This document shows positions 47,551 to 58,614 of a stretch of 64,000 bases of DNA, in pieces. A program made the position numbers and the translations under genes. Origin of the DNA: Micrasema longulum (lineage: Eukaryota; Arthropoda; Insecta; Trichoptera; Brachycentridae). The stretch is from contig JAGVSM010002634.1 in NCBI GenBank assembly GCA_022494885.1, forward strand, positions 217,628 to 281,627, written 5' to 3'. A model generated the notes under the pieces. It did no database searches. It was not told the DNA's origin and was given only the letters and a program-made list of their open reading frames with translations. Within the stretch, counting starts at the first letter, position 1. Every line of letters begins with the position of its first letter.

Positions 47551-49932
47551 TTAGCACCCAACATCGTGTATATCTAAAATTCTATTATAAAACTGTTTAT
47601 GTTCTTCCGTGTGCAAGTAAGGTATTAGATTTTTGAGATCTTTTTTCTTATCTTCTGTTATTTTGCTCTTGCAATTCAGCATGGGTAAGAAATAATTATC
47701 TAAATCCGATAACTTTTTGTTCTTCTTCAATAATCTTACAATTTTCCAGGGCTCCATAGAGTTGTGGGTCTCTTTCATTTTGACAACGAAAGGATTATCA
47801 CTTACGAATTTCAAGCGATGAGCCTTCGATATCTGCATTGTGGTAGTATTCAAAAATGTTTAGGCAGCCAATTTAAAATCCATGAAATCATGTGATGTCA
47901 TTGAAATAACATTAAAAGGCTGCTTGTCACGAGTATTTTTCATCATATCAACAAGATCTGCAGGAACAATGGAATGTGTTACTCGTTTCCTTTTTTCGAT
48001 TAAAGCAAAGTCCCTGTCGCAGCTAAGGAATGAATGCCCGCTCATTAAAAATTTATGCTCTATCGATGTAAAAACTTTTTTATACACAAGATATGCCCAT
48101 AAAAATATCATCATTTTATTTTTATTTTGTCCACTACAATTGTCACTCCACATGATGAGATTCTCCTTTCTTATAAAATTATTAGAAAACATTTTGTAAA
48201 TGCAGGATGCTATCGCATTTCCCCCTCTTCCTGTAATAGCTTCATGCCACATAAGCATATACCCATCACCGGTATTTTCGATATGCACACCCAAATTGAA
48301 ATTTGATAATTGTCGCGAATAGTACATGGGCCCATGAGTTAAAGTTGGTGTCAGCAAAACTTGTTGCAAGTCCATGGCGGCAGTGCATATATTACTACTC
48401 GGCATCTGTGATTTTTTTATATCAAGTGACATCTGTTTTGTTGCTTTTTCTGCTTTTCGATGGTGTAATTCAAGTTGATTCTTCAGTATTGTTTTATTAG
48501 ATGGATCGGCATTTATTTTAGCAACATAGAGGTCGCACGTTGCACATGTATCAGTTCGTTTCTGGCCAAATTTTAAATTCGGAAACTCCTTTCCAAAAAT
48601 TTTAGAGTAGAACTTATATGTGACTTTTGACTCCGGAAAAGATATCTTAAATGCTTTAAACAAACGATGTATATTTATATCTGGACTTAAGTATTCTTTC
48701 TCTGATCTCGCTCGACCATAATGACTTACAAGTCTGGGAAACATATTTACATGTTGTTTAATTTCATCCTCATCTTCGTCTGAATATTTTCGTTTTTTCT
48801 TATTGATGTTTCCTCTTGATTCCAAGTAGGTTGTATGTCCTTGTTTCTTTTTATCGAGTAGTACTTGAATCTTTTTTGGAGAAAGGGAAAAAATGTTCAT
48901 GAACGTTGCTTTGCACACACCGACAACATTTCCCTTGCCATCTGGAAGCATATAATATGCGGTGCATTGTCGCCTACTTAGAGCAGGAGATTCATAGGTT
49001 CCATGCCTTCTTCTTTTAATTTCTGTCAAATGGATTAATCCCATCAGAAAAGAAGATTGCTTTTCATTGTTTTTTAACGCATAGAATTCCTTGAACAATG
49101 ACATCTTTTGTTCGAAAGGTATTTCTTTGCAGTTATAGCTGCATTTGCAGATACACTAAAATAAAAAATGAAGTGAATGAAAGCAACATAGATAATATAG
49201 GTACGCAACCGTGGGCGTATCTTAGGGACTTAGGGTCAATATCTATCACTCAGTAGAAACTAAACTAGAGGAACTAAATGTGGTGGAGTGTAATAATGAT
49301 ATAGTAATTTCTCCCGGTTGCAATCATTAGGGCGTAACTTATTTTCTGATATGCCGTTAACATAGTTATTTACACATTAATAATAATATTTACGAAAATA
49401 TCCATGAAAATATAATTATTAAGGTTTAATTATCTTTAAACGAATTTATAATAAAAAATATATTTTTAAATTCTTTTTTTTGCTCTCCTAAAAACAAGTA
49501 AAAATAAAGTTTCACCCAAATACCTCTGACCGGGAGATTTAAAAAATTGAATTCAATACAAATACTCCATTTAAACTATGTCATGGTTGGCAGAAAATTA
49601 CAGGTTGGCACATCCCTAGCGCATGATGAGTGACATTTTATCTAGTAGAGACAACCGGTGAAGATTTAAAACAATGTACAAACCTCTTGATTTGGGGGTC
49701 GTTTTGCAGGAATCAACTTTCTATTGGATGTAAAATATTCTTGTCCAGAATCTTTTAGCTTCTTTCGGGCCACTTGGGCACTTTTTTCCCCCTTTTTACG
49801 TCTTTTAACGCCACCACTATTCACAGAGACCTGTTCATTGTCAACCATTTTGATACAAATAGCATATGACTGGCGATGGCACTTAACACCTTTTAAAGGA
49901 AAACAGATGTTGGTACTTACAACCAACGCCAT
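47551..49932 (-). pseudogene. DUF7869-like, transposase-like gene interrupted by a stop
   Basis: Two exons on the minus strand: 49684-49932 (ending PPNQE) joins 47860-49155 (starting CICKCSYNCKE) in phase, giving 514 aa. The protein has a Lys/Arg-rich N-terminus, a Cys cluster (CICKCSYNC), a second CATC motif (KRTDTCATCDLYVAKI) and an RNase-H-like core with acidic positions AAMDLQQVL, MWSDNCSGQNKNK and HSFLSCDRDFALIEKR. That pattern is typical of the multi-copy DUF7869 family in insects, thought to be transposon-derived. The frame ends FKLAA-TAA (47860-47862), but the same frame continues for about 102 further codons (ISKAHRLKF, EPWKIVRLLKK) to 47551, and family members normally have that C-terminal piece. 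So a single nonsense change probably inactivated or shortened it. Start codon 49932 or 49848 is unsettled. The family name is from memory of its motifs. Confidence 0.75.
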
Positions 49933-50070
49933 CTTTAGAATTTTTTATAAAATATTATTTGTACTACAATGGCATTTATACCCTTCTGTAGGACATTGGC
50001 CTTGGCACATACTATCCATTTCTTAAATAAAATCATTTTCGTTATTTATGGCACTTACACCCTTTTAAGT
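49873..50070. repeat. Three near-repeats of an 'atggcacttacacccttt' motif
   Basis: Plus-strand words gatggcacttaacacctttt (about 49874), atggcatttatacccttc (about 49969) and atggcacttacacccttttaag (about 50048) are spaced 80-95 bp apart. The first falls in the coding start region of the transposase-like gene, where the minus strand reads KGVKCH. They may be degenerate 5' or terminal repeats of that element. Confidence 0.45.
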
Positions 50071-51296
50071 TTCTGGTATTCATATGTATGTGCATCACAT
50101 TATATTATATGGTATATTATTCCTATGTTTGAATACACAATTATTTGATTTTAAAATGTATATGCGTATGTGAGCAAGTAATTATATGTATTAGGTAATT
50201 TAATAAATTTCATATTTTGTAAATAAAATGTTTTGATATAGCTAAATTGTTTAATTCTATTGAATTTTCAAGCCAGATTATTTGTTCTCTTGGTAACTCA
50301 TTCGAATCCACGATGACAAGAATAATTTTTACACAGACTTATATATGATTATAAATAGGAACACAAGTTGCAGTGTTGTCTTGATTTTCAATCACGTATG
50401 GGTTAGATTATCAGTATTTCTAGAATAATGCATAAAACAATTTTAATGTGGAAAATCACATTAAACATACTGTTTCTCATATATCTAGTAATTGTTACCA
50501 GAACAACATCTGTGATACCCCTCATGCCTTACCATACTACAAAATCACCATTTTTAAACTTCATTAAATCTTCAAATTGGTTATAATTTTTTATGCATGT
50601 AATCTGGACACTTATCTGTTACCATCTTTTTTGGTGAAAAATCTTTATAATAAAAGTTTGCAATTAGTAGGCACTTGCTTATATAAAAAAACAAAAATAG
50701 GTTGGTAAGGTAGGTGAGCATGGGGTACAGTAGAACACTTTTTTAAACCTCCGATAAAATCAAAAGGGCCATTCATAGCCTTCAAAGTAATGGTTTCGGT
50801 TTTCCATTTCATAGCCTATTTAATAAGATACTATTTATTTCTCAAGGGGAAATGATCCACTGTGACCCAGAAGTGGGCCACAGTGGATGAACCTTAAAGC
50901 TACAGCAGATGAGACTGGAATATACTGAATTATGCTATTCAAATAAATATGCTAATTTTAGTAATAAACTCTTTGTTATTTTTACTTGATGTAAATTCTA
51001 TAGGCTTTGAAGACAAAAAATCTTGCTGTTGTCTGGAATTTAAATTATGAGCATGACAAAACTAAAATTCTAAACAATATTCAATTAAAAATTCTTATTG
51101 CTGAAACAAAGACACAAAAGAGTCCTTAGAATCGGTATCAATAAACATCTAAATTATAAACTTAAGCAAAATCAAAGTTTCCTTTTAGAAACCTCAAGTT
51201 TGGTTTTACAAAAATTGAGGTTTGAAAAATCAATAGCAAAATTATGCATTCCTTGCTTTCTCTTTGTATTCCCAGAAAACCCAGGCTGAGGTAAAT

Positions 51297-51548
51297 TTAT
51301 CCTAACTCTTCTGAATAAATCCTCATTTGATCATCTTGACTAGAACTGCCGTTTTGCGATTTGTTTAGTCTTTGCAGCCCTTTGCCCCCTTTTCTATTCA
51401 GTTTATTAAAGAGTTTATTTGGGATATTGGTTGCAATAATGGGCCTTGTTTTCCGTCTCTGTGCTCTTCCCCCTACTCTTGGAGCTGCCTCTGGTAATCC
51501 ACAAAACTGGAAAGTTCTAAATAAATATATAAAAGGATAAAACCTCAT
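51297..51548 (-). mobile_element. Pogo/Jerky-like DDE transposase C-terminal fragment
   Basis: The minus strand reads LPEAAPRVGGRAQRRKTRPI then IATNIPNKLFNKL, resembling the basic 'P.A.PR....R.KGKS.I.TDTP' tail that follows the DDE core in pogo-type transposases. It is flanked by repeated words such as cagtggat and gatccactgt (50870-50890, 51540-51590, 51865). Decayed, no intact core. Confidence 0.5.
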
Positions 51549-52046
51549 AGGTTACAGTGGATTGCGATCCGCTGTGACCCAAGATGAAAATCCGATGGCA
51601 ATTTTGGTAAACATTTAAAAAATAAAAATAGCACGCTCTTCTCCCAATAAACTAAAATAGTGTATTCAAATATTAAGTACTGACCAATGAAGGGAGAAAT
51701 CGAACCATTCAATTTTTTAACCTGTGTTGGAACAAAACACTTTAAATATACTTAAAAAAAGTTTTGTATTTTTTTTTGCGAAAGTGCGTATGTACACAGA
51801 AATACACGCAAATACACAAATACACAATACAGAAAGCTATTGCAAACCATTGACTGTAAACCGTGATCCACTGTTACTCGTGCTCCTCTACCTACTCAGT
51901 TTTGGAATAAAGAAAATAAAATGAATGTTTATTTAAATTCAGAAATAGAAAAACAAATAACTTTATTCACAAATCACATTTTGAAGTTTTGAGCACTTTA
52001 GATACAAATTTTTTTTTTAGCATTTATACATAATTATTTTTTTAAT

Positions 52047-55000
52047 ATGTCAGAAAGTGATGACTCGGGTAATGTAAAAGGAAAAGAAATTGAGGAAGTA
52101 ATAAAGTGGCTGGATCAGATAAATATTAAAAGACCCAAGAAGCGCATACACAGAGATTTTTCTGATGGGAGTATGTTTTCTTTTTCAAATAATTTAACAA
52201 AAGGGGGTGCTTTTACTATCTCAATTTTAAATTATTCATTTTAATAATCTGAACTTTTAATTCAATAATGTTTTTCATTTTCTCAGAACTGCTCGCAGAA
52301 ATCATAAAAGAGTTTTACCCAAAATTGGTGAATTTGCACAGCTACAGTGCTAGATTTTCTGTTGCAACTAAGAAAGAAAATTGGCAATTTCTAAACAAAC
52401 ATGTTCTAAAGAAACTTCATCTTTCTTTGGATGAGAAAAAAATACTCAATATTTGTAACTGTACACCGGGCGTCGTAGAGGAGCTTTTATTCAATGTAAT
52501 GGAAAGGATTAGGAAAGATGAAGAGAAGAAAAAGCGAGATGCAGAGGGAGATAAAGAGTCAAGTGATGGAAGTTGGTATGATGTAGGCGCTATTGATGAA
52601 GACAGTAAGTAGATATTTTTTTTTTATCGCTGTTAATTAAAGTTGATGAAATATCAGGCATATGATGAAGAAAAGACTAACTTTTTTGACATTCAACCAA
52701 ATACGTTCCCCGTAAATCAGACAAATTATGGGTTATTTATGAAAATGTGTGTAATAGTTGGCACTCAGGCTGATAAAAGATTAAATTAAGTATCAGTGTA
52801 CCTTATTTTTTTGCGGAAAGAATCATGGTAAATATATGGACATAGGAAATAAATTGTTTCACTGTAAACACTGTCACAAGTTAATTAAATATATGGTTTT
52901 TTAAACATGCATAAGTGCTAGTTGTACTGAATACAGGGTCACCACTTTGGGCAATAAACAATTCTCAAAAGCAACAAATAATTTAAACTTTCTGTATATT
53001 TATATTTGTACATGCCAAATGGCAATCGAAGACCTTGTTCTAAATACATCAAATAACTAAAAATCCTTAGTACCTCAAACTCAGCACTGAAAAAGTAATT
53101 GTCTACATCAGTTAAAAACAGTAATAGTCCACATCAATTTGTAATAATCATTTAATTAGCATTTATACCACTATGCACTGCCACTATCAGTCATTGTTTG
53201 ACAGTTCAATGGTGTTCTGGATCTTCTGGATATTCTTTAACATATTTTTATACAGGTTTTTAGCAGTGTTTAGTTTACTGAATATTTTTACAAATCTAAA
53301 TATTGTCAGGTTACTGGCAAAAGTTAGTAAATACATTTTACTAATTGTGAGATACTACACTTTTAAAGTCAAAACCTCATCCCAAATTAACAATTCAAAT
53401 ATAACCACAAGTTAAATATTATAATTACAGAATTACATGCAATTAAGAATTTTCATTTACTTTTTAAACAAAGATTATTTGATGCCATTTATGAAGACAT
53501 CTCATTTTACAAGAGTTTTTAGTCATGACCTTGTGCCAAAAGATATGAAGAGTTCAACTACTATATAAGCTTTTGAAAAACCCCTTTTTTATAAAAACTA
53601 TCATCGACCTCGCGGTGTAATGGTCAGCGCATTTGCCTACCATGCAAGAGGTCTCAGGTTCGATTCCCGATGGTTGATTCGAAATATTTATTTAAAACTG
53701 TTTTCACACCAGAATATTTCATAGTCCCTGGACTGGTACCTGAAGCGTAAGATTGATCATTTTACCTTCATGTAACAAAAAAATGATCAAGATACGCTGC
53801 GATTGGTGTACCAATGTAGTGCCCTATTCACCATTAGGTGCGGAAAGGGAATGATGATGATTCAAAAAAATTTTGTTTATTTTTCACTAAAACCCACAAA
53901 TGTCCAAATATTGTCTAAAAACCTTAAATGTCACTAATATTTTATTTAATATTTAAAGATTCAAGCAATCTTTATAAAATTTTCAATTCCTATACAGTGC
54001 ACTTAAAGTAAATCTATGATTTTATTTTGCTAGACATAAAAATAATATTAAAACTGTGAAATGAATACATTTGAGTTTTTTAAAACAAGGTCTTCAATTT
54101 CTTGCAGCCAACCAATAATAAAATTGGAGTATATACATACTCTAAGAATAAAATACACTAATATACAAAGAAATTGACAATATTTCTGTACATACTGTTT
54201 CTTTACCCAAAAAAAATAAAAATATGATGTGTTATATATTTATTGTAGTTTCAATATGTAAGTGAAAAAACAAAACAAAATAAGTAATACAATATAACTA
54301 GCAAAGAATAAATATCCATACCAGTTTTTAACCCTTTCTCTGCATTAATATTTCACATATTTTATTTATTAGTTTAAACACTCATCTTACATTTTGTTAT
54401 TGACCATGAAAAATGGTGAGAAAAATCTAATTCAAAACTACAGACCTATCTCTTTACTAAACACAATCTCTAAAATAATTGAAAAAATTGCCAAAGCTAG
54501 ACTAAGCTCTTTCATTGAAAATAATAACCTTCTCTCTGATAATCAATATGGTTTTAGAAAGGGCATGGGTACGGAAAACGCGATAGCAAACCTAACCCAA
54601 GAAATTACTAAACATCTCGATGGTGGTAAAAAATGTATGGCAATATTTTTGGACTTAGCTAAGGCTTTCGATACGATTTCCTTCAAAATTCTCTTAAAGA
54701 GACTAGAAAATTTGGGTATAGCAGGAAACCTACACAATTGGTTTGAAAGCTATTTGACCAATAGAGTCCAAAGAGTTAGGGTGAACGACACTATAAGCTG
54801 CCCTGCTAATCTTAATTTTGGAGTTCCTCAGGGTAGCACATTGGGACCACTACTGTTCTTGGTATATATTGATGATCTCTGTACGAGAGAGTCTTTGGGC
54901 AAGTTGTTTTCCTTTGCTGATGATACAGCTATTGTTTACAATGCCTCAAATTGGTTCGAGCTCCATAAAAAAGCAAGTACTGATCTGACAAGGATTAAAA

Positions 55001-57803
55001 AATGGTTGAATAACAATTTGCTTACTTTGAATTCAGAAAAAACAAAATATATTTGCTTTAGCATAACTTTGGCAGGGCAACCACGTGCCAATTACGATTT
55101 ACAGCTGCACCAATGCCACGGTGAATTAAACTGTAATTGTGTACAGTTGGAATCGGTCACAAACATCAAATACCTAGGTATTAAAATTGATAGGTTTCTA
55201 AGGTGGAATTTTCAAATTGAAACGATTTCATATAAGATTAAACGCTTGATACATTTTTTTCTACCTCTAAGGAATATACTTAGACCCAGAGACTTAAAAT
55301 CCTTCTACTTTGCACTGGCAAACTCTATCATGACGTACGGTATAATTGCTTGGGGTAGCTGTACCAAGACAGAGTTGGACCCAGCAGCAAAAGCACAGAA
55401 GTCATTGATAAGAACCATTCTAAAAAAGCCTTTTAGATATCAGAGTGATTCTTTATTCAAGGAGTTTGCAGTGCTTGATATAAGACAGCAATATTTACTG
55501 AGAGCAGTGGTGATCACTCACACTCACATTAACAGAGATATACATCCATCAGTTGCCTATCAATATGAGACTCGGAGTTCCAGTAACGATCTGATTTCTC
55601 GACAAATAGTTAGAACTTCCTTAGCACAGAGACAATACTCCTACATAGGACAAAAGCTTTATAATATAATGCCAGAGTCATGGAAATGTTGCAAGAACCA
55701 CAAGCTAAGGAGGTTGCTGACTACTTTCCTTGGAGAAATTGGTCGCAGGGAGTCTGAGGGGTTAATGGCGGCTGTTAGATGGCCAACACATGTTTTAATT
55801 TAAATTGTTAATATATATTTTTAGTTTTTTGCTGATTTAATTTTTAAGATCCTCATGACTTTTTAACTTGTTTTAACTATGTATTTATTTTTTTAAATTT
55901 TTATCACATCTTTTACTTTATTTTTTAATATGCTGTTTTTTTCTTTTCTTTCTTTAAATACGCTTTTTGCTATACAACATACATTCATTTTTTTATTATG
56001 ACTTTAAATATGTTTCTTACTATGTATTCTGTTTTTATGTTTTTACTGCATTTATTACTTTGTTTTAATAATTTATTTTTTTTGCTACGTTTTTTTTACT
56101 ACATTTTTTACTATGTTTTTACTACATTTTTACTATGTTTTTACTACAATTTTACTATGTTTTTACTACAATTTTACTATGTTTTTACTACAATTTTACT
56201 ATGTTTTTACTACATTTTTTACCATGTTTTTACTCCATTTTTTACTTTGTTTTTCACTTTGTCCTGTATCTTTATAACTGTTTCTATAAATTGATTACTG
56301 TTTTTTATATTTTTTTGACTGTTTTAGAACGGGGTAAATAGCCCTAGTTAGACAGTCAAAGCAACTTTACATAAATTATAATTTTGTGTATGTAATATAA
56401 TGATAATAATAAATAAATAAAATATAGACTCTGTACTTAATGAATACTTTAGCTATTTACCTTTTTGATTATAAATTACTCACATATGCTGTGAGAACTC
56501 CCTAGTAGTGCTGTCATAGGCGCTCACAGACATATGTGAGCACCGCGGAGAATGAGTTAATGGGAAAAGGAGAAGAGGAATATATATAAAAAAATAAATT
56601 AGCGCTTTTTGTGATTTTGTTTGTAAAATAAAATCTTGTAAGGAAATTTTTCTAGTATATCTGGCAACTTTTGGTGTGTGCCAAATTTAATGGGAAATTT
56701 CATTTAATAGGATATTGTTTTTTCCATCACTGGGAGTGCTTTTGAAGGAAAATCTTCTCTGTATCTCTACAATTTGAAATATATATATAAAAAAATTATG
56801 TAAAAAGTTATTTGAATTAGCTTACCTCCGTTTCAGCCGATATCATGGTTATACCAGTTCGAAGAAGATGCGGAGGTGATAACATTGAAATATTTAAGAA
56901 AAAAGTTATTTCTTATGATTGCTATGAAACTGTTAAGAACGATTTATCTGAAAAGAATGAGGCCATTGAAATTCTAAAGCAAAAGGTAAAAATATTATGT
57001 GAATAGAAACTCTGCAAGTATTGCCCATTTTATTTTTAAGAGTATGTACTCTTAGATATTCATAATTTTGTATTGTATTATAAGGATATCCGGTGGAGGT
57101 AAATCAACTTCGTTGTGTAGCGTTTGACGCATTCACCTACCATTCATAAAGTCTTGGATTCAATTCCTGGCAGGATTAGATGATTAAACAACACTCCATT
57201 TAGTTTACCGATGTAGCGCCCTATGCAGCGCTGGATGCGGAAAGAGGGATGACGATGATGATGATCATTTTAGAAACACCAATTGGCAAAATGTACAAAA
57301 CTCAATGATTTTTTACAGAAATCCTTTGTTCATTCATGTTTTTATTATGAATAAGTACCTCCTTTTCAATAAAAACTTTTTTCAACTTTGCTTATATGTA
57401 TGTAGTTTGCACCCATTTTGACAACAGCGCTGTTAATTGATATGTTTTTTAGCCATTATAACCTACATATTCAGACTCGTACATTGATTGGATTGAAACA
57501 AAAATAATAATATCAATTTTGAATACGTAATATGTTTAGGTCTGCCATCTTGAAAACATGTTGAAAACTAAAGATATCCATCTTGATGAACTACATAAAA
57601 GCATGTCCAGGAAATCCCTCCGATCAAAAAAGAATGAAATATCTTTGATGGATTCCAAACCTGAAATACTCTCAACAATATTAGCTATAGATGATCTATC
57701 TGGCCTTGAAGATGACATTGTCAAAGAAAGCAATGTTAAACAGATGAACAACATCTCAGAAACAAGTGAAACATTAAATGATTTGATCAATTTTACAGAT
57801 TAA
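52047..57803 (+). CDS. SPEF1: SPEF1/CLAMP-like calponin-homology protein
   Basis: A microtubule-associated CH-domain protein of cilia and flagella (sperm flagellar protein 1 family). Exons 52047-52170, 52287-52604, 56837-56985 and 57540-57803 join in phase, giving 284 aa (human SPEF1 is 236). The CH domain occupies about residues 10-115: VIKWLDQINIKRPKKRIHRD then FSDG (block 1), LLAEIIKEFYPKLVNLHSYS, NWQFLNKHVLKKLHLSLDEK and ICNCTPGVVEELLF. Charged stretches follow (EEKKKRDAEGDKESSD). Exons 3-4 encode a predicted coiled-coil (NEAIEILKQKVCHLENMLKT then KDIHLDEL), as in SPEF1. The exon 1 donor (GGGA|gtatgt) makes the junction FSDG-K-LLAE. Intron 3 (4.2 kb) holds a SINE and a LINE. Convergent with the SDR gene at 58615. 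Confidence 0.88.
53604..53864 (+). mobile_element. SINE S1 copy 6
   Basis: Full-length: tcgacctcgcggtgtaatgg head, gcctaccatgcaagaggtct, box B aggttcgattcc, body catagtccctggactggtac and tgcgattggtgtaccaatg, GATGATGA tail. In SPEF1 intron 3. Confidence 0.88.
54371..56420 (+). mobile_element. 5'-truncated jockey/CR1-like LINE with reverse transcriptase ORF
   Basis: An open frame from just after a stop at 54370 to 55803 (469 aa from 54394) encodes nearly all of a non-LTR reverse transcriptase. In order: NYRPISLLNTISKIIEK, DNQYGFRKGMGTENAI, MAIFLDLAKAFDTI (catalytic Asp), FGVPQGSTLGPLLFLVYIDD, FSFADDTAIVY (catalytic FADD), a thumb-like region with LNSEKTKYICF and VTNIKYLGIKID, and a C-terminal MTYGIIAWGSC / LYNIMPESWK tail. 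The endonuclease and ORF1 are missing upstream. The 3' end has T-rich repeats and an AATAAATAAATAAA tail near 56408-56420. The long open frame suggests a fairly recent insertion. In SPEF1 intron 3, same strand. Confidence 0.9.
56093..56245. repeat. Minisatellite of 'tttttactactatg'-type units
   Basis: About eight tandem imperfect units of the form ttttactaca(a/t)ttttactatg within the LINE 3'UTR. Confidence 0.85.
56473..56560 (-). repeat. TTAA-ended palindromic repeat, copy 2
   Basis: Reverse complement of 6484-6570 with only a few substitutions: ctcacatatgctgtgagaac, ctagtagtgctgtcata, ccgcggagaatgagTTAA. In SPEF1 intron 3, right after the LINE. Confidence 0.6.
57091..57268 (+). mobile_element. 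SINE S1 copy 7, old and shortened
   Basis: Diverged head 'cttcgttgtgtagcgtttga', 'cacctaccattcataaagtc', box-B-like ggattcaattcc, a missing middle, then 'gtagcgccctatgcagcgct', 'tgcggaaagaggg' and gatgatgatgat. In SPEF1 intron 3, 270 bp before the last exon. Confidence 0.75.
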
Positions 57804-57873
57804 TTTATACAGAATCACTGTTATATATTTATACAAGTATATTATTTTTGTAATTTATTGTAGCCTTTTTAAA

Positions 57874-57879
57874 AATAAA
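57874..57879 (+). terminator. SPEF1 polyadenylation signal
   Basis: AATAAA 70 nt after the stop codon, followed by a second one near 57886. Confidence 0.6.
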
Positions 57880-58514
57880 TGAAATAATAAATGTTTTCTT
57901 GATCAAATATTAAAAAGTTCAATAAAATCATCTGACAATACAATTAATAAATGTACAAAAAAAGTCGACATTGTTTTTACAAAAACAAACGCTTAAATTA
58001 TGTTACTGCTAACTTCGATTGACCCTTTATTAAATCTCAAAATTTATTCGTCATTTAGTCAAACGATTCAAATATCTAGTAGAATATGTTTTTATAGGTA
58101 ACAATAAAAGTCAAGATGGGCAAGAATATTTTTATTTTATAAAAGTTAACTAAAATATATTATTCAATATTAAAATTATCTTCAATCATTTTAGTACAAT
58201 GTTTGAATTATAACAATAAATTAATAATGACTCGTAACAATTCAAATACCACTTAAAAATACCATGTTTTGGCTAATATAAAAAAAGAGTATTGTACCTA
58301 CATCTTCAATTGAAAATGCATGTGTGCCATTCAAAATTCCTTACTGCAAATAATTTTTATCAGCTGTTGTAGAAGTAAAATACGTACTTAGTTTTACAGT
58401 GACCAGCATAACATTACAAATGTTCAAGAAAAATGTAAACATACATTTATATTAAAATATTGTTCAGAATGGCGCATTTTTTAAATGCACAACATAATTA
58501 ACATTTCCAATAAA

Positions 58515-58520
58515 TTTATT
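58515..58520 (-). terminator. SDR gene polyadenylation signal
   Basis: Plus-strand TTTATT (AATAAA on the minus strand) about 95 nt downstream of the SDR stop codon. Confidence 0.5.
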
Positions 58521-58614
58521 ACACTATATAAAAATAAAGTTGTGGTGTATTCATAAAGAGTGTGTACATTTTTTGGACAGTATGCTTATATAATGGAATG
58601 CATTAAATTTTAAT

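Noticed and set aside
55998..56341. Two F/Y-rich open frames (FTMFLLQFYYVF repeats)
   Set aside because: They are translations of the tttttactac minisatellite in the LINE 3'UTR.
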